From Flavobacteriaceae bacterium CRH (GTDB taxonomy: Bacteria > Bacteroidota > Bacteroidia > Flavobacteriales > Flavobacteriaceae): a stretch of DNA of 64,000 bases. The notes below the pieces were generated by a model. It did no database searches. It had not been told where the DNA came from and saw only the letters and a program-made list of their open reading frames with translations. Below, piece by piece: positions 50,891-59,165 of this stretch. Numbering within the stretch: position 1 is the first letter of the stretch; each line of letters opens with the position of its first letter. The translations under genes and the position numbers were made by a program. The stretch spans positions 248,001 to 312,000 of the forward strand of contig LMAJ01000004.1 of the NCBI GenBank assembly GCA_001507425.1, in the 5' to 3' direction.

Positions 50891-50961
50891 TCATTTCTGA
50901 CGTAGTAGAAATTACATTAACAGATATATTCCGCTATGTAATTTCTACTTCGTCGAAATGA
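50891..50961. repeat. Dispersed GTAGAAATTACAT inverted repeat
   Basis: A near-perfect palindrome of about 26 bp per arm (TCATTTCTGACGTAGTAGAA... and ...TTCTACTTCGTCGAAATGA) with one bulged base and an 18-nt loop. TCATTTCGACGAAGT-type arms are frequent in Bacteroidota intergenic repeats. It sits between UPF0173 and the TPR protein. Confidence 0.75.
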
Positions 50962-51054
50962 TACAAATAGAGATAAATCATTTTTAATCCATAAGTGCGG
51001 CAAATAAAAATTAGTGAAAATTTGTGCAATTAGTGGCAAAAAACACCAATCAAT

Positions 51055-52257
51055 ATGAATCTAAAAAGATTAGCCTTATTTTTTTTAATTACAATTTCAT
51101 ATAACACATTCGCTCAAAAAGACGGTTATTGGGATAAAGAACGTGCAACTACAAAAGAAATTATTGCTTATGCCCGCGATCGAATTACTTTAAAAACAGA
51201 AGATTTACCTGTTGGTACAACCGAAATCGTTTACAGAATTACACTTTTAGATGAAAACCAACAAATGGCAAATAGCCTGGTTTCTGTTTTAAAAGCAATT
51301 CCGGACCCAACCGGAATAAGTCAGGGTTCTGCCGGGGCAGTATTTATAATGTCTAAAATTTCAGGCGATGACACTTGTACTTACGCACTTTTTACTTCAA
51401 ACGACGACGTAAAAAAGTATATTGATGACGGTAAAACAGATAAAGCTTGTTATGCACAAGAAGAAGCTATAAGTAAAGATGCTAAACGATTATCATTAGA
51501 TAAATCATCTTGTTTGGGACAAAATATAAGTACCATTTATTTTGGTTTTCACAGCAAAAACTGGGTTTTAAGCCAGAAAATTGTTTTAGAAGTTGTGCCT
51601 TGGGTAGACACAAAATTAAACCGTGGTTGGAATCAGGATAATAAAAACGAAATTATTAGTTTGTGCAAAACATCAACGATGGCACAAAAAATGGCTGATT
51701 CTGATGATTTTTGTGTTTGTATTTTAGAAAAAATCATGAAACAATACCGTTATACAGAGTTTCAGAAATTATTGCCAATCGAAAAAAACAAAGTCTATAA
51801 AGATTTCGGTAATCTTTGTTATAACGACGCTGATATTTCTAAAAACGTATATAACGACTTAAGAACGCAAGCTGCAACTTTAATTAAATTACAAAAATAC
51901 AATGAAGCAATTCCTAAATTAAATACTATAATTAGTGACGGAAAGGCTACTGCTGTTGACTACAGCTCAATTGGTTATTGCTATATTTTAACAAAACAAT
52001 ATGCGAAAGCTATTAAATCTTTAAAAGAGGGAGAAAAGCTTGACGATACAGAATTGCTGGTTAAGCTTAATCTGGCGCATGTTTATTTAGTGAGCGATGA
52101 TTATAGCGAAGCAAAAGCAATCTACAAAAAATACCAAACTCAAAATGTTACCGATAGTTTGAGCTGGACTGAGAAAACAAAACAAGACTTTACCCTTTTC
52201 CAAAAAGCAGGATTACCATCAAAAGATTTTGAACGCGTTTTAAATCTTTTTAATTAA
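51055..52257 (+). CDS. Exported tetratricopeptide protein
   Basis: A 400-residue protein with a signal peptide (MNLKRLALFFLITISYNTFA). The first two thirds form a domain I do not recognise, with Cys at CTYALF, KACYAQ, SSCLG, SLCKT and DDFCVCILEKIM. The last ~120 residues are TPR repeats (YNEAIPKLNTIISDGKAT, YCYILTKQYAKAIKSLKEGE, AHVYLVSDDYSEAKAIYKKY). It lies between men genes but no link to quinones is shown. Confidence 0.8.
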   Translation: MNLKRLALFFLITISYNTFAQKDGYWDKERATTKEIIAYARDRITLKTEDLPVGTTEIVYRITLLDENQQMANSLVSVLKAIPDPTGISQGSAGAVFIMSKISGDDTCTYALFTSNDDVKKYIDDGKTDKACYAQEEAISKDAKRLSLDKSSCLGQNISTIYFGFHSKNWVLSQKIVLEVVPWVDTKLNRGWNQDNKNEIISLCKTSTMAQKMADSDDFCVCILEKIMKQYRYTEFQKLLPIEKNKVYKDFGNLCYNDADISKNVYNDLRTQAATLIKLQKYNEAIPKLNTIISDGKATAVDYSSIGYCYILTKQYAKAIKSLKEGEKLDDTELLVKLNLAHVYLVSDDYSEAKAIYKKYQTQNVTDSLSWTEKTKQDFTLFQKAGLPSKDFERVLNLFN

Positions 52258-52351
52258 ATATTTCACCATAAAAATTATAAGAAAATTTAAGCCTGACTTA
52301 GTTCAGTATTTAAATGAATTTATATAATTTATATGGTGAAAAAAAAATTCT

Positions 52352-53398
52352 ATGAAAGCAACTTACCATAAATACATGCTTGAGTTTAAGCATCCGTCAG
52401 GAACGTCTCGTGGCATTATGACCGAAAAAGAAACCTGGTTTATCGTTCTCGAAGAAAATGGTAAAAAAGGAATAGGTGAGTGCGGTATCCTACGTGGTTT
52501 AAGTGCTGACGATAGAGAAGATTATGAACAAAAACTGCAATGGACTTGTGAAAATATCCATTTGGGGGAAACTGCACTTTGGGAAACATTACGAGAATTT
52601 CCATCAATACAATTTGGTGTAGAAATGGCTTTTTTATCACTAAAAAGTGAAAATCCTTACTTGCTATTTCCATCTGATTTTACTAAAAATACTAAATCAA
52701 TAGAAATAAATGGTTTGGTTTGGATGGGGGAATCTTCTTTCATGAAAAAGCAAATTGAAGAAAAATTAGCTGATGGATTTAATTGCATAAAACTCAAAAT
52801 CGGAGCAATTGATTTTCAAAAAGAATTAGAATTATTGCAATTTATCCGAAGCCATTTTTCTGCTGAACAAATAGAAATAAGAGTAGATGCTAATGGTGCT
52901 TTTGCTTTAAATGAAGCTTTAGATAAATTAAATCAACTCAATAAATTTGAGCTTCATAGTATTGAACAGCCTATTAAAAAAGGAAATATTGAAGCAATGA
53001 AAATTTTATGTGAGACTACTCCATTTCCAATTGCTTTAGATGAAGAACTTATTGGAATATTTTCATTAGATGAAAAAGAAAAATTACTTCAGGAAATTAA
53101 ACCGCAATATATCATTCTTAAACCAAGTTTTATTGGAGGCTTTAGAGGAACTCAGGAATGGATTACTTTAGCCGATAAATATAATATTAAATGGTGGATT
53201 ACATCGGCATTAGAAAGTAATATTGGTCTAAATGCTATTGCGCAATGGACTTTTCTACAAAAATCTGAAATGCCTCAGGGCTTAGGTACCGGAGCACTTT
53301 ATACCAATAATTTTGATTGTCCTCTGGAAGTTTCCCAAGGACAATTATGGTATAATTTGTCTAAAAATTGGGATTCGGGTTTTCTTGAAAAAATATAA
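52352..53398 (+). CDS. menC: MenC, O-succinylbenzoate synthase
   Basis: A 348-residue enolase-superfamily enzyme that dehydrates SHCHC to O-succinylbenzoate. The catalytic KxK motif lies in FNCIKLKIGAID, and metal ligands are in RVDANGAF (Asp), SIEQPI (Glu) and ALDEEL (Asp/Glu), with the second Lys in YIILKPSFIGGF. The closing GLGTGALYTNNF is typical. menE, which often follows menC, is absent here; the next genes are convergent. Confidence 0.94.
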   Translation: MKATYHKYMLEFKHPSGTSRGIMTEKETWFIVLEENGKKGIGECGILRGLSADDREDYEQKLQWTCENIHLGETALWETLREFPSIQFGVEMAFLSLKSENPYLLFPSDFTKNTKSIEINGLVWMGESSFMKKQIEEKLADGFNCIKLKIGAIDFQKELELLQFIRSHFSAEQIEIRVDANGAFALNEALDKLNQLNKFELHSIEQPIKKGNIEAMKILCETTPFPIALDEELIGIFSLDEKEKLLQEIKPQYIILKPSFIGGFRGTQEWITLADKYNIKWWITSALESNIGLNAIAQWTFLQKSEMPQGLGTGALYTNNFDCPLEVSQGQLWYNLSKNWDSGFLEKI

Positions 53399-53401
53399 AA
53401 A

Positions 53402-53422
53402 AAACTGGCTTTTGGCCAGTTT
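53402..53422. terminator. Hairpin terminator after menC
   Basis: An 8-bp stem (aaactggc / gccagttt) with a 5-nt loop, directly beyond the menC stop. Confidence 0.75.
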
Positions 53423-53453
53423 CTTAAAGTTACAAAAGTAAAAAGGATAAAAG

Positions 53454-53493
53454 TAGCAAAGGCATTGAGTAGAAAAAAACAGAGCCTTTGCTA
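53454..53493. terminator. Second hairpin between convergent genes
   Basis: Stem tagcaaaggc / gcctttgcta with a 20-nt loop and T-rich flanks. Probably ends the minus-strand HhH gene transcript and backs up the menC terminator. Confidence 0.65.
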
Positions 53494-53501
53494 TTTTAAA
53501 T

Positions 53502-54044
53502 TTATTCTTTTCCTCCATCTAAAGCATCTTGCCAGTCTTTCAATTCCTGCCATTTTCCCTCATAAGCCAATGCTGCTTGTTTTGCCCAAGTTCCAGGATT
53601 ATGAATTGCAAAATTTTCACCGGCTGCATCTAAAATAGCTTGTGATTTATGTATTGAAGTTTCAGATAATGCTAACCAGCTTTTAATTCCTGCCATGTGA
53701 TAAAGTTCTTCGATTTTTGGACCAATTCCTTCCACAATTTTTAAGTCATTTTCTACTATTTTCCTTCCAAAAATATTAGAAGCCAAGGTACTGTTAAAAA
53801 GAAATGCAGGAGGAATACTTGCGAAATTTGTATTTTCGATTTTTATTTTTGCTGCTAAATCAGCTTCTAAAGACGAAATTTTAGCATTTAAACTCTTTGT
53901 ATTTGCTTTGCAGGCGTCTAAATCAGCTTTAAGCGCTTCCTCAAGAGAATTGTCGCGTTTAGAATTTAGTTTTCCTAAAAGGTAACCCAAAATCCCACAG
54001 ATTAATCCTACTAGTATAGGTATTAAGATACAAGGTAAATTCAT
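53502..54044 (-). CDS. Membrane-anchored helix-hairpin-helix domain protein
   Basis: A 180-residue protein: one N-terminal membrane helix (CILIPILVGLICGILGYLLG), a coiled coil (about 35-70) and a C-terminal HhH-like domain (NDLKIVEGIGPKIEELYHMAG, KSWLALSETSIHKSQAILD) ending HNPGTWAKQAALAYEGKW. The domain matches the predicted flap-endonuclease-like/DUF4332 group, widespread in Bacteroidota and often beside OmpA genes. DNA binding by a membrane-anchored HhH is inferred only. Transcribed 15 nt after the OmpA gene. Confidence 0.85.
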   Translation of the reverse strand: MNLPCILIPILVGLICGILGYLLGKLNSKRDNSLEEALKADLDACKANTKSLNAKISSLEADLAAKIKIENTNFASIPPAFLFNSTLASNIFGRKIVENDLKIVEGIGPKIEELYHMAGIKSWLALSETSIHKSQAILDAAGENFAIHNPGTWAKQAALAYEGKWQELKDWQDALDGGKE

Positions 54045-54059
54045 GATAGTAAATTTTTA

Positions 54060-54971
54060 TTAATTAATTGTAATTACAGTTCTTCTGTTTTTTGCTTTTC
54101 CTTCGGCAGTTGTATTATTTTCAATTGGTTCATCTGGTCCTTTAGATTCTGTTTTAATACGAGAAGCTTCAATACCATTTTTAGATAAATAATTTTTAAT
54201 AAATTCTGCACGCTTTTGGGCAAGAGTAATGTTAGCATCGCGATTTCCTACATTATCGCTATGTCCAACCACTAACACCGTGGCTTCTTTTACATTTTTT
54301 ACATATTTGCCAATATCAGCTACTTTTTGTTTTTCAACATCAGTCAATGCATTACTGGATTTATTGGTGTTGAAATATAAAATTAATGGATCAGCATTTA
54401 TTTTCTCTTTCAAAATATTCCATTCGTCATGTGCGACAGCAGTAGTATCTAGAGTTTCAAATTGATATTCAACTAGTCCTAATAATGTATCTGAACTGGT
54501 TTTCCATTTTTCAACAATTTCTCCTTTTGTATCAAATTGAGCAGAATTGAATCCTTTAGAAAGAAAATAATTTTTAACATCATTTGCCCTGGCAAGACCA
54601 AGATTTTCAAATTTTGTAGTATTTGTTTCATCAGAAGTAGCGTAACCGATAATAGTGATTTTTTGTTTAGGACTGGTAATTAAAAGCGATTTAAGCTTAT
54701 CAATACCAATACTTACAGAGTCACTAATAGGCATAATTAATGCAGAACTGTTTTTCAGAAACTTGAGGTTATCATTTGTATGATACTCAATTCCAGAACC
54801 ACTAAGAATAAATGGAACAAAATTTCCATCCTGGGCTATTGTAACTGATTCCTTTTTGAAATCCGGTGCGGGTGTTTTTACGCAGCAATTGCAACAAAAT
54901 TTCAGATACAAAAAAGTACCCAAAATAATCGTCACCGCAATGCCCAATAAATAGAGCGCTTTTTTAGACAT
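54060..54971 (-). CDS. OmpA-family peptidoglycan-binding protein, two OmpA-like domains
   Basis: A 303-residue protein with an N-terminal membrane anchor (YLLGIAVTIILGTFLYLKFC, followed by Cys-rich CNCCVK). Two OmpA_C-like domains follow: a divergent one (about 75-165, ITIIGYATSDETNTTKFEN) and a complete one (about 195-303, VLVVGHSDNVGNRDANITLA and ...RAEFIKNYL...RIKTESKGPDEP...KNRRTVI), which carries the peptidoglycan-binding Asp/Arg pattern. No beta-barrel is present, so it probably tethers the membrane to the wall. Paired with the HhH protein. Confidence 0.88.
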   Translation of the reverse strand: MSKKALYLLGIAVTIILGTFLYLKFCCNCCVKTPAPDFKKESVTIAQDGNFVPFILSGSGIEYHTNDNLKFLKNSSALIMPISDSVSIGIDKLKSLLITSPKQKITIIGYATSDETNTTKFENLGLARANDVKNYFLSKGFNSAQFDTKGEIVEKWKTSSDTLLGLVEYQFETLDTTAVAHDEWNILKEKINADPLILYFNTNKSSNALTDVEKQKVADIGKYVKNVKEATVLVVGHSDNVGNRDANITLAQKRAEFIKNYLSKNGIEASRIKTESKGPDEPIENNTTAEGKAKNRRTVITIN

Positions 54972-55162
54972 AAAATTATAAGATTAAAGTTACACAAATT
55001 TAAATAAAAAACACATATTCATCTGTGCCTCAGTAAGTTATTTTTATATCATAATAAGACAGATTTATAATTTAAGATTAGTTTTAAAAGCTTGTCTCTC
55101 AGACTTACACGTTATTTTAAGTAAATTAAGTAACTTGCATAGAAATTAATTTAGAGAAAAAA

Positions 55163-55639
55163 ATGATCGAAATAGAAAGAAAGTTTCTTGTAAAATCTGA
55201 TGATTTTAAAGAACAGGCTTTTACTCACAATAAAATTGCTCAGGGATATTTAAGTTCATTGCCTGAAAGAACAGTTCGCATTAGAATTAAAGGCGAAAGA
55301 GGTTTTTTGACGATAAAAGGAATTGGCCACCACGGAGGAATGTCGCGTTTTGAATGGGAAAATGAAATCCCGCTTGATGAAGCACAGGAATTGCTAAAAA
55401 TTTGTGAAAAAGGCAAAATTGAAAAAACACGTTTTGAAATAAAATCTGGAGATCATGTTTTTGAAGTAGATGAATTTTATGGTGAAAATGAAGGATTAAT
55501 AATGGCTGAAATTGAATTAAAATCAGAAACAGATACTTTTGAAAAACCGGCTTGGCTGGGAGAAGAAGTGACCAACGATGAACGCTATTATAACGCCTAC
55601 TTGAGTAAAAATCCTTTTAAAGACTGGGGAAAAGAATAA
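55163..55639 (+). CDS. CYTH-domain protein (triphosphate tunnel metalloenzyme)
   Basis: A 158-residue protein with the EIERKFLV signature (ExExK), a run of tunnel strands (RTVRIRIKGERGFLTIKG), EWENEIPLDEAQELL, and late strands FEVDEFYGENEGLIMAEIEL. CYTH enzymes hydrolyse inorganic triphosphate, thiamine triphosphate or make cAMP; this short bacterial form is probably a phosphohydrolase. The next gene starts 3 nt after its stop. Confidence 0.92.
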   Translation: MIEIERKFLVKSDDFKEQAFTHNKIAQGYLSSLPERTVRIRIKGERGFLTIKGIGHHGGMSRFEWENEIPLDEAQELLKICEKGKIEKTRFEIKSGDHVFEVDEFYGENEGLIMAEIELKSETDTFEKPAWLGEEVTNDERYYNAYLSKNPFKDWGKE

Positions 55640-55642
55640 ATT

Positions 55643-56611
55643 ATGACAGAACAATATGATTTGATCATTGTTGGAGGCGGACCAATTGGGCTTGCCTGCG
55701 CAATTCAAGCTCAAAAGAAAAATTTACGTTATTTAATTATAGAAAAAGGTGCGATTGTAAATAGTATCTTTAATTATCCGCTGTATATGACCTTTTTCTC
55801 TACAGCAGAAAGGCTGGAAATTGGAGATATTCCGTTTAATTGTCTGGCTCCAAAACCTGGCCGTCAGGAAGCTTTAGAATATTATCGAAATATTCACCGC
55901 TATTTTAATTTTTCGATTCATTTATTCGAAAAAGTAAATCAGGTTCAAAAATTAGAAAATTCCTTATTTAAAATTACAACTGATAAAGCCGTTTACGAAT
56001 CAAAAAATGTAATTATTGCCACAGGTTTTTATGATATTCCGATTGAAATGAATATAAAAGGCGAGGAATTACCAAAAGTTCGCCATTATTATAAAGAAGC
56101 ACACGAATATGCTTTTAGAAATATTCTGGTTGTGGGTGCAAATAATTCTTCTGTAGATGCGGCCTTAGAATGCTGGAGAAAAGGTGCAAATGTTACAATG
56201 GTTATTCGCAAAAACGAAATCAATAACAGAGTAAAATATTGGGTAAAACCTGATATCGAAAACCGAATTGAAGAGGGAAGCATTAGAGCTTATTTTGAAT
56301 CAAATATTACTGAGGTTGGAGAAAATGAAGTAGAAATTGAAACTCCGGAAGGAAAAGTTACTATAGAAAATGACTTTGTTTTGGCGCTAACCGGCTACAA
56401 ACCAGATTTGACTTTTCTTGAAAAAATGGGAATTCAACTTTCTGATGATGCACTAAAAACGCCAACTTATAATCCTGAAACAATGGAAACGAATGTTGAA
56501 GGTTTATTTCTTGCAGGCGTTGTTTGTGGTGGAATGCAAACGCATAAATGGTTTATTGAAAACTCACGCATTCATGCTAATATGATCGTAGACTATATTA
56601 CGTCTAAGTAA
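55643..56611 (+). CDS. ypdA: YpdA-type bacillithiol disulfide reductase
   Basis: A 322-residue FAD/NADPH oxidoreductase. The FAD motif is IIVGGGPIGLACAIQA (GxGxxG) and the NADPH motif VVGANNSSVDAALECWRKG, with ALTGYKPDLTFL and GLFLAGVVCGGMQTHKW at the C-terminus. There is no CxxC pair, as in the YpdA family, which reduces bacillithiol disulfide. It is coupled to the CYTH gene; whether this organism makes bacillithiol cannot be told from this window. Confidence 0.9.
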   Translation: MTEQYDLIIVGGGPIGLACAIQAQKKNLRYLIIEKGAIVNSIFNYPLYMTFFSTAERLEIGDIPFNCLAPKPGRQEALEYYRNIHRYFNFSIHLFEKVNQVQKLENSLFKITTDKAVYESKNVIIATGFYDIPIEMNIKGEELPKVRHYYKEAHEYAFRNILVVGANNSSVDAALECWRKGANVTMVIRKNEINNRVKYWVKPDIENRIEEGSIRAYFESNITEVGENEVEIETPEGKVTIENDFVLALTGYKPDLTFLEKMGIQLSDDALKTPTYNPETMETNVEGLFLAGVVCGGMQTHKWFIENSRIHANMIVDYITSK

Positions 56612-56644
56612 TAACGGTTAAAACTAATTTTATTGAAAATAAAT

Positions 56645-56702
56645 GTCAGTTTAAGCGAAGTCGAAATGCACACAAAGCGCTCTCGACTTCGCTCAAACTG
56701 AC
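56645..56702. repeat. Dispersed GCGAAGTCGA inverted repeat
   Basis: A 20-bp arm (GTCAGTTTAAGCGAAGTCGA) pairs with TCGACTTCGCTCAAACTGAC with one mismatch over an 18-nt loop. Lies between convergent ypdA and selO and may serve as their shared terminator. Confidence 0.8.
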
Positions 56703-56736
56703 AACAAAAATAGTGGCTATAAAAATATATTTTTTT

Positions 56737-58305
56737 TTAAGAACTACAAGAAAGCATAGAACAACCAACTTTAGAACGCGCCCAATCTGGTCGTTTTGTA
56801 AACCATTTTTCAAATTCCGGCTGTTCATCATAAGGCTTTTGCAGAAGGAGAAATAATTCTTCAACTAATGAATAATTTTCCTGATCTGCAGCATCGATTG
56901 CTAATTGCGCCATATAATTTCTCAATACATATTTCGGGTTTATTGCATTCATTTTTTTTGCACGATCTTCATCTGAAAGTTCTTCAAGCTTTAATTTTTC
57001 CGTATAAACCGAAAACCATTTTGTCCAGGAACTTAAAATATCTCCCGAAATTTCTTCCGGAATATAAAAAGCTTCTTGAATTGTTTCAAAAGCTTTTTCA
57101 GCAGAATCTGACTTTTTAACTTTACTCAAATTTCTAAAAAAGATTGTCATATCAGTTTCAGATAATTGCAAAATAGTTTCTAGGCCGGTAATTAATTTAT
57201 CATCAGTTTCAGTTGAAGTAAATATTCCTAATTTACTTAAATACATTGTTTTATAATCTGAATCAAAATCAGTAATAAAGGATTCTAATATTTTTTCTAA
57301 AGGTTCTGCTTCATTAATTAAAGGATAAAGCGCATTTGCTAATTGATATAAATTCCATTGCGCAATTTGCGGCTGATTTCCAAAACGGTATCTTCTGTTT
57401 TGGCTGTCAGTAGTATTAGGAGTCCAATTAGGATCGTAGTTTTCTAACCAACCGTATGGTCCATAATCAATCGTGATTCCGTGAATTGACATATTATCAG
57501 TATTCATAACGCCGTGCACAAAACCAACTCTTTGCCAATGCAAAATCATTTCGCGTGTTTTATCAGCAACAGTTTTAAAGAACTGTAAATATTGCTCTTT
57601 TGGTTCGCCTTTAATTTCAGGGAAGTAATGTTTAATATTATATTCTACAAATTCTTTTAAATTTTTTAATTCATTTCGGGCTGTAAGCATTTCAAAACTT
57701 CCAAAACGAATAAATGAGGGTGCAACACGACACACAATAGCTCCTTTTTCGTAAGCAGGATTTCCGTTGTATAAAATATCACGCAAAACTTCATCGCCCG
57801 ACAACATTAAAGAAAGCGATCGGGTAGTAGGAACTCCTAAATAATGCATGGCTTCAGCACATAAATATTCTCTTATAGAAGACCTTAAAACTGCCAAACC
57901 ATCTGCAGTTCTGGAGTAAGGCGTTTTTCCGGCACCTTTCAATTGCAGCGTAAAAAATACATTATTATGTTCAACTTCCGTTAAATTAATAGCGCGGCCG
58001 TCGCCCAATTGACCAGCCCAATTTCCGAATTGATGTCCTGCATAACACATTGCATACGGACGGGTTTCAGGAAGAATTTCTTTTCCAGAAAAAGCATTCA
58101 AAAATGATTCAGACTGAATTTCTTCTGTCGAAATACCAATTGATTCTGCTACTTCTTTCGAAGCATGAATCAATTTTGGATTTTTTGGTATTGTTGGATT
58201 TACATACGAAAAAAGTGCGTTTGAAACCTGGCGAACTTCATTGGTTTCGTTGGGATCTGCGGGTAATTCAGTAGTAAATCGATTGTTTATTTTTAAATTT
58301 TTCAT
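56737..58305 (-). CDS. selO: SelO (YdiU) protein AMPylator
   Basis: A 522-residue pseudokinase. It has YAGHQFGNWAGQLGDGRAI, LKGAGKTPYSRTADGLAVLRS (ATP-binding loop), EYLCAEAMHYLGVPTTRSL, and MNTDNMSIHGITIDYGPYGWL (catalytic/DFG-like part). The C-terminus ends CSMLSCSS, the conserved Cys pair that forms the regulatory disulfide. SelO transfers AMP to proteins involved in redox balance. The downstream methionine-sulfoxide reductase lies just upstream on the same strand. Confidence 0.93.
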   Translation of the reverse strand: MKNLKINNRFTTELPADPNETNEVRQVSNALFSYVNPTIPKNPKLIHASKEVAESIGISTEEIQSESFLNAFSGKEILPETRPYAMCYAGHQFGNWAGQLGDGRAINLTEVEHNNVFFTLQLKGAGKTPYSRTADGLAVLRSSIREYLCAEAMHYLGVPTTRSLSLMLSGDEVLRDILYNGNPAYEKGAIVCRVAPSFIRFGSFEMLTARNELKNLKEFVEYNIKHYFPEIKGEPKEQYLQFFKTVADKTREMILHWQRVGFVHGVMNTDNMSIHGITIDYGPYGWLENYDPNWTPNTTDSQNRRYRFGNQPQIAQWNLYQLANALYPLINEAEPLEKILESFITDFDSDYKTMYLSKLGIFTSTETDDKLITGLETILQLSETDMTIFFRNLSKVKKSDSAEKAFETIQEAFYIPEEISGDILSSWTKWFSVYTEKLKLEELSDEDRAKKMNAINPKYVLRNYMAQLAIDAADQENYSLVEELFLLLQKPYDEQPEFEKWFTKRPDWARSKVGCSMLSCSS

Positions 58306-58322
58306 TTGAGTTTTATTTTTTT

Positions 58323-58445
58323 GCCACAGATTAAAATATTAAAATGATTTTGTTTGACTCGGATTCTGTAGATTTAAGCAGATTTTTTAAATCTGCGCTA
58401 AATAAAAATTAGAATAATCTGTGTAATCATTTTAATCCGTGGCTA
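58323..58445. repeat. Inverted repeat with CCACAGATTAAAA arms
   Basis: Outer arms CCACAGATTAAAA and AATCATTTTAATCCGTGG frame an inner hairpin AGCAGATTT-TTT-AAATCTGC. Sits between selO and msrA. The ATCTGTG/ATCCGTG words match the dispersed repeats at 36681 and 40958. Confidence 0.65.
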
Positions 58446-58451
58446 AACTTT

Positions 58452-58985
58452 TTAGGCAATTAATTTATCAGCGTACATTTTTTTCAATTTCTGCACTTTC
58501 GGATCGATCACGATTTGGCAATAACGTGCGTCCTGATTATTGTTATAATAGTTTTGATGATCTTCTTCGGCATTGTAAAATACTTCAAAAGCTTTTAATT
58601 CAGTTACAATCGGGTCTTCATAAATTTTTTTCACCTCATTAAAAACCTGAGCAGCAATCTCCTGTTGTTCTTCATTATGATATAAAACAATAGAACGATA
58701 TTGTGTGCCGCTGTCTGCTCCCTGACGGTTAAGCGTTGTTGGATCATGGCTTGTCATGAATATAAAAATCAGATCGTGATATGAAATTATGTCAGGATCA
58801 AAGGTAACTTGTATGACTTCGGCATGACCTGTTCTGCCGGTACAAACTTCCCGATAAGGCGGATTCTTAATAAAACCTCCCGAAAACCCTGATTTTACAG
58901 ATTCTATTCCTTTTAATCGCTGAATGACAGCTTCTATACACCAAAAGCATCCACCACCAAAAGTGGCTACGGATAAATTTTCCAT
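58452..58985 (-). CDS. msrA: Peptide methionine (S)-S-oxide reductase
   Basis: A 177-residue MsrA. The catalytic motif is TFGGGCFWCIEAV (C13 nucleophile, C16 nearby), with GYSGG-like SGFSGG, EVCTGRTGHAEVIQVTFDP and the closing HQNYY (DHQNYYNNN). It repairs S-methionine sulfoxide with thioredoxin. Normal length. Start chosen at MENLSVATFGGG, standard for the family. Confidence 0.95.
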   Translation of the reverse strand: MENLSVATFGGGCFWCIEAVIQRLKGIESVKSGFSGGFIKNPPYREVCTGRTGHAEVIQVTFDPDIISYHDLIFIFMTSHDPTTLNRQGADSGTQYRSIVLYHNEEQQEIAAQVFNEVKKIYEDPIVTELKAFEVFYNAEEDHQNYYNNNQDARYCQIVIDPKVQKLKKMYADKLIA

Positions 58986-59136
58986 AAATGTTATAGTTAA
59001 AGTTTACATGCCCTATTAATCTGATAGAATATTATGATAAATTATTTAAAAAAAGACTGTTTAGCTAAAGATACTAAAAGGTTGTTTAATGTTTGAAGTT
59101 TATAATTGATAAATTCACAATTCTATAAAAAAGCAA

Positions 59137-59144
59137 TATATTTG
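59137..59144 (+). promoter_or_regulatory. Promoter -7 element of the class V aminotransferase gene
   Basis: TATATTTG lies between the two candidate starts (59106 and 59166) and so decides for the ATG at 59166. The -33 is weak (TTC, 20-bp spacer). Confidence 0.6.
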
Positions 59145-59165
59145 CAATCAAACTTAGGCACACTA

